A stretch of 7,951 bases of DNA from Flavobacteriaceae bacterium. Its GTDB lineage: Bacteria; Bacteroidota; Bacteroidia; Flavobacteriales; Flavobacteriaceae. A model generated the notes under the pieces. It was not told the origin of the DNA. It saw only the letters and a program-made list of their open reading frames with translations, and did no database searches. The position numbers and the translations under genes are program-made. The stretch spans positions 1 through 7,951 of the forward strand of contig JAESTN010000229.1 in assembly GCA_016763595.1 (NCBI GenBank). The letters are read 5' to 3'. This document shows, one piece after another, positions 1 to 6,241 of the stretch (the stretch's first letter is position 1; each line of letters begins with the position of its first letter).

Positions 1-640
1 AATAGGAACCTAATCCCTTTTTAATGTATTCTTCGGAATTTAGTCTTTTCAATTCAGCCAAAATACCCTCAGTTTTAAACAACGATTTTCTGCGAAGTGG
101 TTTTAAAATACTGTCTGGATTGTTAAAAAAGTAATGCAGAAATTTTTCTTTAGCAATGGAGTCACGTCCATCAACAATTTTTTTTACATCTTCATAATCT
201 GATCCCCAAGCATCAGTGCAGTATAATTGAGTTAGCCCCAAACGTTTGGCGAGTCTAAATCCTATTTGTTGCTCTTCGCTTCCAGATAATTTATGTTTCC
301 CATTTAAATAAGAGACATAAAGAGAATCATACGTTTGCTGTCTTTTAGGTTCTCTTTCGATAACAATTTTAGTAGGTTTAAATTTAGCAAGTTTAGCTAC
401 GATTAATTCAATTTCTTTTTGATATTTAGTGTCTAAAACATTAATTTGATCCTTCTTATTTGTTTTAGTAATATCTAGATTTGGAAACGTAAAATGAAAA
501 GAGCCTAGTGTTAGAACCTTAGTTTGTGCTATGTTACTTTCTTTTTCTTCATTAATTGGAATGTGTTTATCTACTATTTTGTCATTCTTACACGAATAAA
601 AAATACTGGCAATAAGGAAAAGGACTACTAATTTTTTCAT
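1..640 (-). CDS. DUF5694-type lipoprotein, C-terminus cut by window edge
   Basis: This is an open frame of 213 codons that runs off the left edge without a stop, so the C-terminus is missing. The N-terminus is a lipoprotein signal: a Lys-Lys start, a hydrophobic stretch (residues 4-14) and a lipobox ending at Cys17 (FYSC), so the protein is predicted to be membrane-anchored outside the cytoplasm. Mature-domain landmarks are VLTLGSFHF (42-50) and FKPTKIVIE (87-95), which I recognise as the hallmark opening of the DUF5694 family. The G-x-x-H arrangement also recalls TraB/TIKI-like hydrolases, but that link is inference and no activity is claimed. A charged patch at 179-190 follows. The gene is separated from its upstream neighbour by 373 bases containing an inverted repeat, so it probably has its own promoter (see 663-691). 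The family call is by eye and the start is the only Met before the signal sequence. Confidence 0.8.
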   Translation of the reverse strand, partial: MKKLVVLFLIASIFYSCKNDKIVDKHIPINEEKESNIAQTKVLTLGSFHFTFPNLDITKTNKKDQINVLDTKYQKEIELIVAKLAKFKPTKIVIEREPKRQQTYDSLYVSYLNGKHKLSGSEEQQIGFRLAKRLGLTQLYCTDAWGSDYEDVKKIVDGRDSIAKEKFLHYFFNNPDSILKPLRRKSLFKTEGILAELKRLNSEEYIKKGLGSY

Positions 641-662
641 GTTAATTTAAAATTTCTTACTC

Positions 663-691
663 AAAGACAGGTTCAATTTTAAATTGTTACA
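663..691 (-). promoter_or_regulatory. candidate ECF-type promoter of the DUF5694 gene (weaker copy)
   Basis: On the minus strand TGTAAC (686-691) is followed by exactly 17 bases and GTCTTT (663-668), with the DUF5694 start codon 22 bases further on. This matches the spacing and most bases of the two near-identical sites at 4975-5005 and 3886-3916 (TGCAAC-N17-GTCTTA), including the CCT just before GTC at 3886. Alternative reading: TGTCTTTG partly resembles the housekeeping Flavobacteria -7 box TAnnTTTG, so sigma assignment is uncertain. Confidence 0.45.
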
Positions 692-727
692 GTTTAAAGA
701 AAATATGCGTTTTGAGTGTTTGGTTTT

Positions 728-867
728 GAAAAAGAGTTGCAGAGGTTCAAAGTTGCAAAGGGGTAAAGTGGTTGCTGGTTTTTGGTTGTTGGGAGGTTGG
801 TACTGAATTGCAAAAGAGATTGCTGGGTTGAGGAATAGCAAAAGTTTAGAGTGTCAAAGTAGTAGAG
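728..867. repeat. phased AAAG-type purine tract A, in the 641-1013 gene-free stretch
   Basis: The 641-1013 gap holds no credible gene. Besides the promoter candidate near its left end and the inverted repeat at 921-1000, it contains a purine-biased stretch in which AAAG or AGAG recurs at a 7-8 base step: G at 744, 752, 760, 768, and again at 844, 851, 859, 867. The middle part (770-835) is G/T-rich. After the tract comes a short CCAATAAC duplication (about 893-917). A 64-codon frame can be read through 647-841, but its composition is low-complexity and it matches nothing I know. Confidence 0.5.
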
Positions 868-920
868 AATTAGAATTGGAAATATCCAACAACCAATAAC
901 GATTCACCAATAACCATACC

Positions 921-1000
921 CGTCATTGCGAGTGCAACGAAGCAATCTCATTACTTTCAGTTCCAATCATACAGATTGCTTCACTGCGTTCGCAATGACG
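921..1000 (+). repeat. dispersed inverted repeat, copy 1
   Basis: This is an 80-base imperfect palindrome. The left arm begins CGTCATTGCGAGTGCAACGA and the right arm ends TTCACTGCGTTCGCAATGACG on the plus strand. The two 28-base arms match at 24 positions. The asymmetric centre (CATTACTTTCAGTTCCAATC) fixes the orientation. The element lies 13 bases beyond the DUF4386 stop, so in the sense transcript of that gene it would fold into a long 3' hairpin. There is no U tract after it, so it is not a classical intrinsic terminator. Confidence 0.9.
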
Positions 1001-1013
1001 GTGTTATTGATAA

Positions 1014-1700
1014 TTATACGGTTACTGGTTTCTCTACTTCTGCTTGTGATTTCAATCCTTTTATAAGCAACCAAATAGGTAGTATTAGTTGAATCAATCC
1101 AATTGGCAGCAACATATTCATCCCTAAGCCATGTCCAAAAAGCGAAAGTGCTATTTCAACAAATAATAAGGTTGCTGCGAGTATTCCGAATCCCGAAAGG
1201 ATTCTTGGAATTAGCTTTGACGTATAGAATGTATAGTACAAAACAAAAACAGGCAAAGAAGAAATTAGTAATGAGAAGTAATGTGTCCACCAATGTCTTT
1301 TGAAAAATAGTGTTTCCATAATTTCATAATTGGCAGCGTTGGTACCTCCATTCTTCACATATTCTTTGCTTAGTTCTAACATCGATAACACACTCGTATT
1401 GTCAATGCATACCACTATAAAATAAAGAATACAGAAAGCAAGATATAGAAATGCCAAAGTGAAATTATGTTTTTTGAAAATGGGTAGTAGTATAATGGCG
1501 ATGACAATTGCATTTACACCCATAAATACCCCAAGTAAGGTAGATATGATCAGCTGATTTTCGTTTGCTGCAGCGTCTGTTAGAAAAGTATCTCCAAATA
1601 AAATCGGGCCTTGTAAAACTTGATATACTAATATCCCTGTAATAAAATTGAGTAAAAATAGGACACCAATAATCCTTCCTTTCTTTTTGTTTGCGTTCAT
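1014..1700 (-). CDS. DUF4386 family integral membrane protein
   Basis: This is a 228-residue polytopic membrane protein with about six hydrophobic helices (roughly 10-29, 51-72, 81-99, 139-160, 168-188, 195-214). I recognise it as DUF4386 from the N-terminal pattern (MNANKKKGRIIGVLFLLNF), the IPRILSGFGILAA segment at 164-176, and the closing LLPIGLIQLILPIWLLIKGL (197-216). The function of the family is not established. The basic N-terminus suggests an inside start, and a polar loop at 101-138 lies between helices three and four. The gene stands alone between two copies of the dispersed repeat, 13 bases before copy 1. The start is the first Met of the frame and the family normally starts this close to helix one. 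No clear promoter was seen; a TGTTAC/GTCG pair upstream has only 14 bases of spacing. Confidence 0.85.
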   Translation of the reverse strand: MNANKKKGRIIGVLFLLNFITGILVYQVLQGPILFGDTFLTDAAANENQLIISTLLGVFMGVNAIVIAIILLPIFKKHNFTLAFLYLAFCILYFIVVCIDNTSVLSMLELSKEYVKNGGTNAANYEIMETLFFKRHWWTHYFSLLISSLPVFVLYYTFYTSKLIPRILSGFGILAATLLFVEIALSLFGHGLGMNMLLPIGLIQLILPIWLLIKGLKSQAEVEKPVTV

Positions 1701-1762
1701 TTTAGTAGTTTTTATACTTAAAAAACGACTAAGTGGTTGAATTGTAACAATAGGGTGGGTTT

Positions 1763-1843
1763 CGTCATTGTAAGTGGCAACGAAGCAATCTCATGACTTC
1801 TAGTTCCAATCAAACAGATTGCTTCACTATGTTCGCAATGATG
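1763..1843 (+). repeat. dispersed inverted repeat, copy 2
   Basis: This is an 81-base copy of the element at 921-1000, differing at about ten positions by my alignment (for example CGTCATTGTAAGTGGCAACG in the left arm and TATGTTCGCAATGATG at the right end). It has the same orientation and lies 39 bases beyond the serine hydrolase stop. No phased purine tract precedes it. It lies between the 3' end of the sigma-module genes and the DUF4386 gene. Confidence 0.88.
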
Positions 1844-1882
1844 GTGCTATTTATAAAAGGAATCTGATTCTTTAGAAAACCC

Positions 1883-3370
1883 CTATTTGGTGTTTCTTAA
1901 TGTACGAAGCGCTTTGACAGACCCTTTACACCAATCACAGTCTTTTCTTGGTGCAAATTCCAATGCTTTTTGATAACTTTTGATGGCTTCCTTTTTTTGA
2001 TCATTTTTTGCATAGGCTTCTCCCAATGAGTCCCAAACGTTTCCATTCTTAGGAAAAAGCGTAGTGTTTAGTTTGAATAAAGAAATTGCCCAAGCTACCT
2101 CTTTACGCATTTCAATAAGACGATACCCTAAGTCATTTAAGACGCCTGAGTTTTTGATGCTGGCACTATAGTTTTCCTTGATGAGTGCGGTCAATTTGCT
2201 AGCTGCTTGTACCTCATTGTTTTTCATGAAATCAAATACTAACTGAAATAAGTTCTTTTTTATTGGCGCTGCTGTGTATGCTTTTTCAAAGAACATTTTT
2301 TCTATTGGCCAGGCAACTTCTACTTCTCTACTACTGGCATTTGTAAATAAGAGTATCACCACATCTTCTTTTGGCAACCATAAAAAGTCATGAAAGAAAA
2401 TGGCATTCCCACCATTATGACTGATGATTTTTGTGTTTCTACTAGAGTTGTAAATCGCCCAGCCATACGCATAACGGCTTTTTCTATTATCGTATTCTAA
2501 GATGTATGGCGTGGTTAATTTTTCGAACAATGCTGCTGATAAGATCTTGTTTGATTTTAAGGCTTGATACCATTTAAACATATCGCCAGTGGTAGAATGA
2601 ATTCCGCCATTTCCTTTCAAGGTCCAGGTTATTTTTTTACTCGCATTATAACGAGCAATCATAGTACCTACTTTGATCACATTACGCGCATATCCAGTAG
2701 CGATTAAGTTTTGATCCCACTGAGGCATAAAATAACCAGTCTGTGTCATTCCCGCTGGTTTAAACAACTGTTTGTTTAGAAAATGCTCGTATTCCTGACC
2801 TGAAGTAAGTTCTATGATTCGTGCTAAAATACTATAACCCGCATTTGAATAGGTGTATTTTGATCCTGGAGCATGCAATAATTTGGTCGCAAAAAGAGTC
2901 TTGAAAAAACGCTTCATCGGAATGTCATCAAAATCGCCATCTCCAATCACGTCTATCATTCCTGCTGAATGGGTTAATAATTGGTGAATGGTAATTTTCC
3001 TTTTGTCTTTTGGGAGCTTGGTAAAAAAGCGACTTAGTGGATCTGTTAGTTTTAATTTCTTCATTGCGACCAACTTTAAAATAGCTGTGGCTGTAAATTG
3101 TTTGGTTACAGATCCTATGGTTGAAATGGTGGTTGGTGTGTAGGGTTTGTTGCTTTCCTTATCTGCCAATCCGTAGCCTTTGTTCAATATGATTTCTCCT
3201 TTTTTTGCAATCAAAACAGACCCAGAAAATCCGTTTGCCGTTCCTGCGTTTAAGTAGTTGTCTATTTTTTGAATGATAGCATTGTTTTTGGCTGTTTTTT
3301 GTGCATTTATAAGTGTTGGAAGTAGAAGCAATTGAATGCTTAAAATGATAATTGTGATTGTTTTGTTCAT
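1883..3370 (-). CDS. secreted serine hydrolase, beta-lactamase/PBP4-like fold, with C-terminal TPRs
   Basis: From the start chosen here the protein has 495 residues. Residues 1-23 form a signal peptide (MNKT, a hydrophobic core, cleavage near INA-Q). A beta-lactamase class C/penicillin-binding-like domain follows: S-x-x-K as SVTK at 87-90 (nucleophile Ser87, Lys90), Y-x-N as YSN at 174-176, LLTHSAGM at 131-138, and HNGG at 318-321 in the place of the KTG motif. Residues about 408-475 form tetratricopeptide-type helices (WDSLGEAYAKNDQKKEAIKSYQKAL region). All catalytic motifs are intact, so it should be an active hydrolase or peptidase of envelope-side substrates; the substrate cannot be told. 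I prefer 3370 to the upstream Met at 3421 because the extra 17 residues (MESRKNTSKLKKN...) are polar and would precede an otherwise standard signal peptide. It lies 106 bases after the small membrane protein, probably in one transcript from the promoter at 3886-3916. Confidence 0.9.
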   Translation of the reverse strand: MNKTITIIILSIQLLLLPTLINAQKTAKNNAIIQKIDNYLNAGTANGFSGSVLIAKKGEIILNKGYGLADKESNKPYTPTTISTIGSVTKQFTATAILKLVAMKKLKLTDPLSRFFTKLPKDKRKITIHQLLTHSAGMIDVIGDGDFDDIPMKRFFKTLFATKLLHAPGSKYTYSNAGYSILARIIELTSGQEYEHFLNKQLFKPAGMTQTGYFMPQWDQNLIATGYARNVIKVGTMIARYNASKKITWTLKGNGGIHSTTGDMFKWYQALKSNKILSAALFEKLTTPYILEYDNRKSRYAYGWAIYNSSRNTKIISHNGGNAIFFHDFLWLPKEDVVILLFTNASSREVEVAWPIEKMFFEKAYTAAPIKKNLFQLVFDFMKNNEVQAASKLTALIKENYSASIKNSGVLNDLGYRLIEMRKEVAWAISLFKLNTTLFPKNGNVWDSLGEAYAKNDQKKEAIKSYQKALEFAPRKDCDWCKGSVKALRTLRNTK

Positions 3371-3476
3371 GGTGTTGAATGTGTTTTTTTTAAGTTTGGA
3401 CGTGTTTTTACGGGACTCCATAGGGATGAAGTCATGCGTTAAGGGTTTTGATAAAATGTTGAGTGTGTAGCTTTGG

Positions 3477-3854
3477 CTATTTCTCCAAGTACTTTAAGTA
3501 CAGCGAATAGGCAAGGAACCCGATCGCGATGCTAATGGCCATAATTCCGATAGAGTGGATGCCTAATGGCAGGTATTGTTTGACGATAAATAAACCAATT
3601 CCCGTTGATATTAAAATGGCAAACCATTTGATACCGTTGTCTTTTTCGCTAGTTGAATCTGTGTGTAATATAGATGTTGCCAGGTCGTCAGAAACGCCTT
3701 TGTCAATAATTTTATTTTTTAGTTTGTGATCTAGCATTCTTTTTAAAAGAGTTACAATAAATCGCATTACTAATAGGATGATTAATAGTACAAAAAAGGC
3801 TTTGTATACATCTGGGTCAATTGCTGAAAAAATGCTTGTAGTTGAGGTATTCAT
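3477..3854 (-). CDS. small inner-membrane protein of a sigma/anti-sigma operon (DUF6249-like)
   Basis: This 125-residue protein has one hydrophobic helix near the N-terminus (16-38), a basic helical linker (LLKRMLDHKLKNKIIDKGVS, 36-55), a polar stretch, and a C-terminal hairpin of two helices (about 75-92 and 96-118). The layout resembles DUF6249-type small membrane proteins often seen beside Bacteroidetes ECF sigma factors; this assignment is tentative. It follows the anti-sigma gene after a 71-base gap that contains a second copy of the sigma-gene promoter, so it can be transcribed from its own start as well as by read-through. It may assist membrane signalling to the sigma factor, which is inference from position only. 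No catalytic motif was seen. Confidence 0.75.
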   Translation of the reverse strand: MNTSTTSIFSAIDPDVYKAFFVLLIILLVMRFIVTLLKRMLDHKLKNKIIDKGVSDDLATSILHTDSTSEKDNGIKWFAILISTGIGLFIVKQYLPLGIHSIGIMAISIAIGFLAYSLYLKYLEK

Positions 3855-3885
3855 GGTTTTTTATTTTTTAATATTATGTATACTA

Positions 3886-3916
3886 GATAAGACAGGTGGC
3901 TGTATGTAATGTTGCA
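3886..3916 (-). promoter_or_regulatory. candidate ECF-dependent promoter before small membrane protein and serine hydrolase
   Basis: On the minus strand TGTGCAACATT (TGCAAC at 3911-3916) is followed by 17 bases and GTCTTATCT (core 3886-3893). The start codon at 3854 is 31 bases downstream. Both boxes, the spacer length and an AGCC within the spacer are shared with the site at 4975-5005. The two boxes sit entirely in the gap between two genes, which are otherwise unrelated in sequence to the region upstream of the sigma gene. The pattern agrees with the ECF promoter layout (AAC-type -35, GTC-type -10). Confidence 0.68.
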
Positions 3917-3925
3917 CAAATGTCC

Positions 3926-4372
3926 TTAATAATTTAATAGATTCATTTTTTTATGAAAGCTTCTAAATGTGTCGATGCCTATTACAATTAAAATCAAGAG
4001 ACAGGTACTCACAATAAAAGAAGTAGGAATGGCAGACGTATTTGCAAACAAACCAACAATGGCTTCTTTAAAATAAAGGATTGCTGCTACAACAACCAAC
4101 GTACTTAATGCCATTAAAAAATAGATAAAGTAATTATAGGCAGCTTCTTTTTTAGACATGGTTGGTAATTGCGCTAATATAAGTGCAGACAAATCAAATT
4201 CCAATACAGGTTCTGGTTGTACTTTAATACTGTTTGAGACAGAAAGGTAGTTGTCAGCTTTTTGTTTGCAAGTAGCACAGGTATTGATATGTGTAACAAT
4301 CTCTGCCTTACAATCTGATAACTCAAATGCAAAACGTTGGATGTCGAAATCACTTGGATGTACGTTTTTCAT
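3926..4372 (-). CDS. anti-sigma factor with zinc-binding HxxxCxxC motif, two membrane helices
   Basis: This 148-residue protein has a short cytoplasmic N-terminal domain carrying H28-x3-C32-x2-C35 (HINTCATC), the signature of zinc-associated anti-sigma (ZAS) domains, with an extra Cys21 nearby. Two hydrophobic helices follow (about 81-101 and 117-134), with a short basic C-terminal tail. The expected role is to bind the ECF sigma factor encoded immediately upstream and hold it at the membrane until a signal releases it. Its ATG overlaps the stop of the restored sigma frame as ATGA, a classic coupling arrangement; in the sequence as given, the sigma ORF stops 111 bases earlier. There is no long periplasmic sensor domain, so the signal is probably sensed within the membrane or through a partner. 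The function comes from the motif and context and was not tested by search. Confidence 0.82.
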   Translation of the reverse strand: MKNVHPSDFDIQRFAFELSDCKAEIVTHINTCATCKQKADNYLSVSNSIKVQPEPVLEFDLSALILAQLPTMSKKEAAYNYFIYFLMALSTLVVVAAILYFKEAIVGLFANTSAIPTSFIVSTCLLILIVIGIDTFRSFHKKMNLLNY

Positions 4373-4497
4373 AATTCTTCTTTTTTGTAATTGTGTAATA
4401 GGTTTTCTTTTAGTTGTTTTCTGGCTCTGTACAAATAGTTTTTCAAGGTGCCTTCTGGTAACTTTGTAATCACTGCAATCTCCTTATAGGACAATTC
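4369..4497 (-). pseudogene. out-of-frame sigma region 4 of the ECF sigma factor
   Basis: Read one base out of phase with the upstream sigma ORF, the minus strand encodes 42 residues without a stop: ELSYKEIAVITKLPEGTLKN followed by YLYRARKQLKENLLHNYKKE and EL. This is a complete ECF region 4 helix-turn-helix (the EGTLKNYLYRARKQL segment is the recognition helix). It has no start codon of its own and ends in TGA overlapping the anti-sigma ATG. It is therefore the severed C-terminal half of the gene at 4484-4948, not a separate gene. The break lies around the run of five A (4498-4502) or the adjacent bases. ELSY, which normally precedes KEIA in ECF proteins, is present in this frame, which places the shift upstream of it. 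Confidence 0.85.
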
Positions 4498-4948
4498 TTT
4501 TTGGATATAAAGTAAGTATTGTCTTGTACAAAGGCGGAAGCTTATCTATTTCTTTTTCGAGTATTTGAGAACGTTCTTTTTTGAAAAGATCATATTCTGT
4601 ATTGTTGCTTTCAACCCTAGTATCACTGCTAACAATGGTTTCCCAAGATTCATTGCCTTCATCGTCCACCACATTTAATACTGGGATCCTCTTCTTTTCT
4701 AGAAAGTTCAAACAGGTATTATAGGTAATGGACCCAATCCACGTAGAAAGTTTTGAGTTGAATTTAAAACCAGCAAGCTTGTCATATACTTTTAAATACA
4801 CTTCTTGTAGGATGTCTTTCCTGTCTTCTGCATTTCGAATCATTTTATAGGTAATCTGAATCACCAATCCTTGGGTATTGGATATGACTGTTTTAAATGC
4901 GGAAGAATTCCCTGCGAGTACTTTTTTTACCAATTCCCTATCTGTCAC
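4484..4948 (-). CDS. ECF RNA polymerase sigma factor, truncated by frameshift before region 4
   Basis: The ORF as read has 154 residues. Region 2 is well formed: DILQEVYLKVYDKLAGF (45-61), then STWIGSITYNTCLNFLEKK (68-86), the core-binding and -10 recognition part of group 4 sigma factors. A region 4 start (LEKEIDKLPPLYKTILTLY) follows, then the unrelated tail PKRIVL and a TAA. A full region 4 continues in the +1 frame to 4369; the restored protein would be about 190 residues, a normal ECF length. The start is GTG: an in-frame TAA lies 12 bases upstream, so no earlier start is possible. The product should direct RNA polymerase to TGCAAC/GTCTTA-type promoters, one of which precedes it. As read it lacks the DNA-binding half and could not recognise a -35 box. 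The break may be a true mutation, a sequencing error, or (less likely) programmed +1 frameshifting. Confidence 0.88.
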   Translation of the reverse strand: MTDRELVKKVLAGNSSAFKTVISNTQGLVIQITYKMIRNAEDRKDILQEVYLKVYDKLAGFKFNSKLSTWIGSITYNTCLNFLEKKRIPVLNVVDDEGNESWETIVSSDTRVESNNTEYDLFKKERSQILEKEIDKLPPLYKTILTLYPKRIVL

Positions 4949-4974
4949 TTTCTTGTTTTAGGTTGTTATAATAA

Positions 4975-5005
4975 GATAAGACAGAACGGCTTTTAAAATG
5001 TTGCA
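4975..5005 (-). promoter_or_regulatory. candidate autoregulated ECF promoter of the sigma operon
   Basis: On the minus strand TGTGCAACATT (TGCAAC at 5000-5005) is followed by 17 bases and GTCTTATCT (core 4975-4982). The GTG start at 4948 lies 26 bases beyond the second box, giving a leader of about 20 bases if transcription starts where expected. It shares 11-base identities in both boxes with 3886-3916, and a looser copy lies at 663-691. ECF factors commonly control their own gene, so the site is expected here. Confidence 0.7.
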
Positions 5006-5109
5006 CATACAGGTGTTTTTTTTGAATTTTTTTTTTAGCTGTGGTTCTACTAGCTCGTTTAACAGTGCTAAAATACGTTTATTGGGGTAGTTGAATCGAG
5101 AATAGTTTG

Positions 5110-5183
5110 AGAAAGTTGTAAAGAGGAAAGAGGAAAGGGGAAAGTGAAAAGTAAAAAGGTACAAAGTAACTAAGAGTGCAACG
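5110..5183. repeat. phased AAAG purine tract B, in the 4949-5402 gene-free stretch
   Basis: On the plus strand AAAG recurs with its G at 5115, 5123, 5130, 5137, 5144, 5151, 5158 and 5166, then AAG at 5174: mostly a strict step of 7 bases, changing to 8 near the end. The tract runs directly into repeat copy 3 through AGTGCAACG. The rest of the 4949-5402 gap holds the sigma promoter, an A/T-run (about 5010-5040) and the inverted repeat. An 84-codon frame over 4958-5212 crosses both tract and repeat and is not believed to be a gene. Confidence 0.6.
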
Positions 5184-5287
5184 TCATTGAGAGTGCAACG
5201 AAGCAATCTCATTAGTGCCAGTTACAATTAGACAGATTGCTTCACTTTAGACTGTCTTGAGCGCCAGTCGAAAGGTTGGCAATGACG
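5182..5287 (+). repeat. dispersed inverted repeat, copy 3, with nested hairpin
   Basis: The 106-base copy has the same orientation as the others. Left arm CGTCATTGAGAGTGCAACGA, right end TTGGCAATGACG. Compared with copies 1 and 2 the right arm is interrupted by about 24-26 bases around ACTGTCTTGAGCGCCAGTCG (5251-5270), itself a small hairpin with stem GACTG (5250-5254) and CAGTC (5265-5269). It lies 115 bases beyond the stop of the gene ending at 5403. A related, more decayed GAGCGAAGC...GAGAAATCTC patch follows at 5309-5336. Confidence 0.85.
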
Positions 5288-5402
5288 GTGTGTTTTGTTA
5301 TCGCGACGGAGCGAAGCATGAGTGCCGAGAAATCTCATGAATTGAAATTACAACGTATCAAAGGAGTAAAGTTTTGAATGCATCGTTTTTATACCTACTC
5401 TA

Positions 5403-6170
5403 CTAATAAAAACTACTCCATACAAAAGACATTAATACCGATGAAAAAAGGATTAAAATAAGTGCGGCACCTGTTACTTGACTAATTCCATAATACGAAA
5501 CAGTCTTTTTTTTATTTAGATAGAGTACAAGGCTAAATAAGACTAAAAAACTGACAATAAGACCACTAAAATTGGGTTGTGTTAGTACTCGAAATAAATT
5601 TGTTTCTTGATATACATTTGCATAAAAATGGTAGGTGGTGATTCCAGAAAAAACAATATTTACCAATGAATAGGTAAGTAGGGAGGTCGTTAGATACCAT
5701 CCGTATTTTTTTATTTTCCAGAAGCCAAAAATGGCAATTGGATACAATAAAAATGGAAATATGTACAGAAGTGTAGGGGTATTCCAGTTGCTTGTATGAA
5801 ATATGATAGTTACTAGTGATGAGGCATTACTGACCACATGAATGAGATATACAGCCGATAGAAATAAGGAAAGTGACTGTAAGTTTTTCGATATGCTGCC
5901 TTTTTGTGTAGGGATGATTTGCTTTCCAAAATGAATCAGCTTGTGTATAAATTCAGTCGTTTTTTGTTGCTTTTGAATCTTGTGGGTTTTTTGTGCCTGA
6001 ATTGTATTTTCAAATTCAAGGAGATTTGCAGGTGCAATAGCTCGTTTTTTAAATTCGTTTTCTGCAGAAGTAATTGCTTCGAGGGTATAGCCATGCCTTT
6101 TATGATGTAAAATCTCGTACAATATAAAGTCTGAATGTTCAGACATGATGATGTCAAACTTATTTTTCAT
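5403..6170 (-). CDS. five-helix integral membrane protein with N-terminal soluble helical region
   Basis: I do not recognise a named family. The 255-residue protein opens with a soluble, charged helical segment containing LYEILHHKRHGYTLEAITSA (17-36) and ENEFKKRAI (37-45). This resembles the Y-T-P-E-A-x-x-x-A-x-x-E-L-x-x-R motif often found at the start of Bacteroidetes membrane proteins of unknown role. A Gln/Lys-rich linker (57-90) leads to about five hydrophobic helices (97-115, 132-152, 158-178, 201-218, 231-250). No catalytic motif was seen. It is the last gene before the 454-base gap ahead of the sigma module, and its start lies 71 bases after the stop of the HEAGH protein gene. A possible housekeeping promoter (TTG, 20 bases, TACCTTGG) precedes it, but this is weak. 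The start is the first Met. Confidence 0.75.
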   Translation of the reverse strand: MKNKFDIIMSEHSDFILYEILHHKRHGYTLEAITSAENEFKKRAIAPANLLEFENTIQAQKTHKIQKQQKTTEFIHKLIHFGKQIIPTQKGSISKNLQSLSLFLSAVYLIHVVSNASSLVTIIFHTSNWNTPTLLYIFPFLLYPIAIFGFWKIKKYGWYLTTSLLTYSLVNIVFSGITTYHFYANVYQETNLFRVLTQPNFSGLIVSFLVLFSLVLYLNKKKTVSYYGISQVTGAALILILFSSVLMSFVWSSFY

Positions 6171-6241
6171 GCAGTATTTTTATTTAAGAAACCAAGGTAG
6201 TAAAAGTGAAAGGAAGTTGCAAAAAGGAAATTGATTTGTTC

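Noticed and set aside
647..841. 64-codon minus-strand frame left of repeat copy 1
   Set aside because: Low-complexity translation of the phased tract; it also overlaps the likely promoter of the DUF5694 gene.
1724..1749. Possible fourth ECF promoter before the DUF4386 gene (TGTTAC ... GTCGTT)
   Set aside because: The spacer is 14 bases instead of 17 and both boxes differ from the other three sites.
1853..1876. Possible intrinsic terminator after the serine hydrolase (AAAGGAATCTGATTCTTT)
   Set aside because: The palindrome has almost no loop and only a short T stretch follows, so a stable terminator hairpin is doubtful.
4958..5212. 84-codon minus-strand frame upstream of the sigma gene
   Set aside because: It is built from the sigma promoter, the phased purine tract and the repeat arm. 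A short middle part (NKRILALLNELVEPQLKKK) looks protein-like and could be a gene remnant, but there is no start or family signal.
6197..6227. TGCAAC upstream of the five-helix membrane protein as an ECF -35 box
   Set aside because: Seventeen bases on, the sequence is ACCTTG and not GTCTTA; the TTGCAAC is more simply part of another purine tract (AAGTTGCAAAAAGG).
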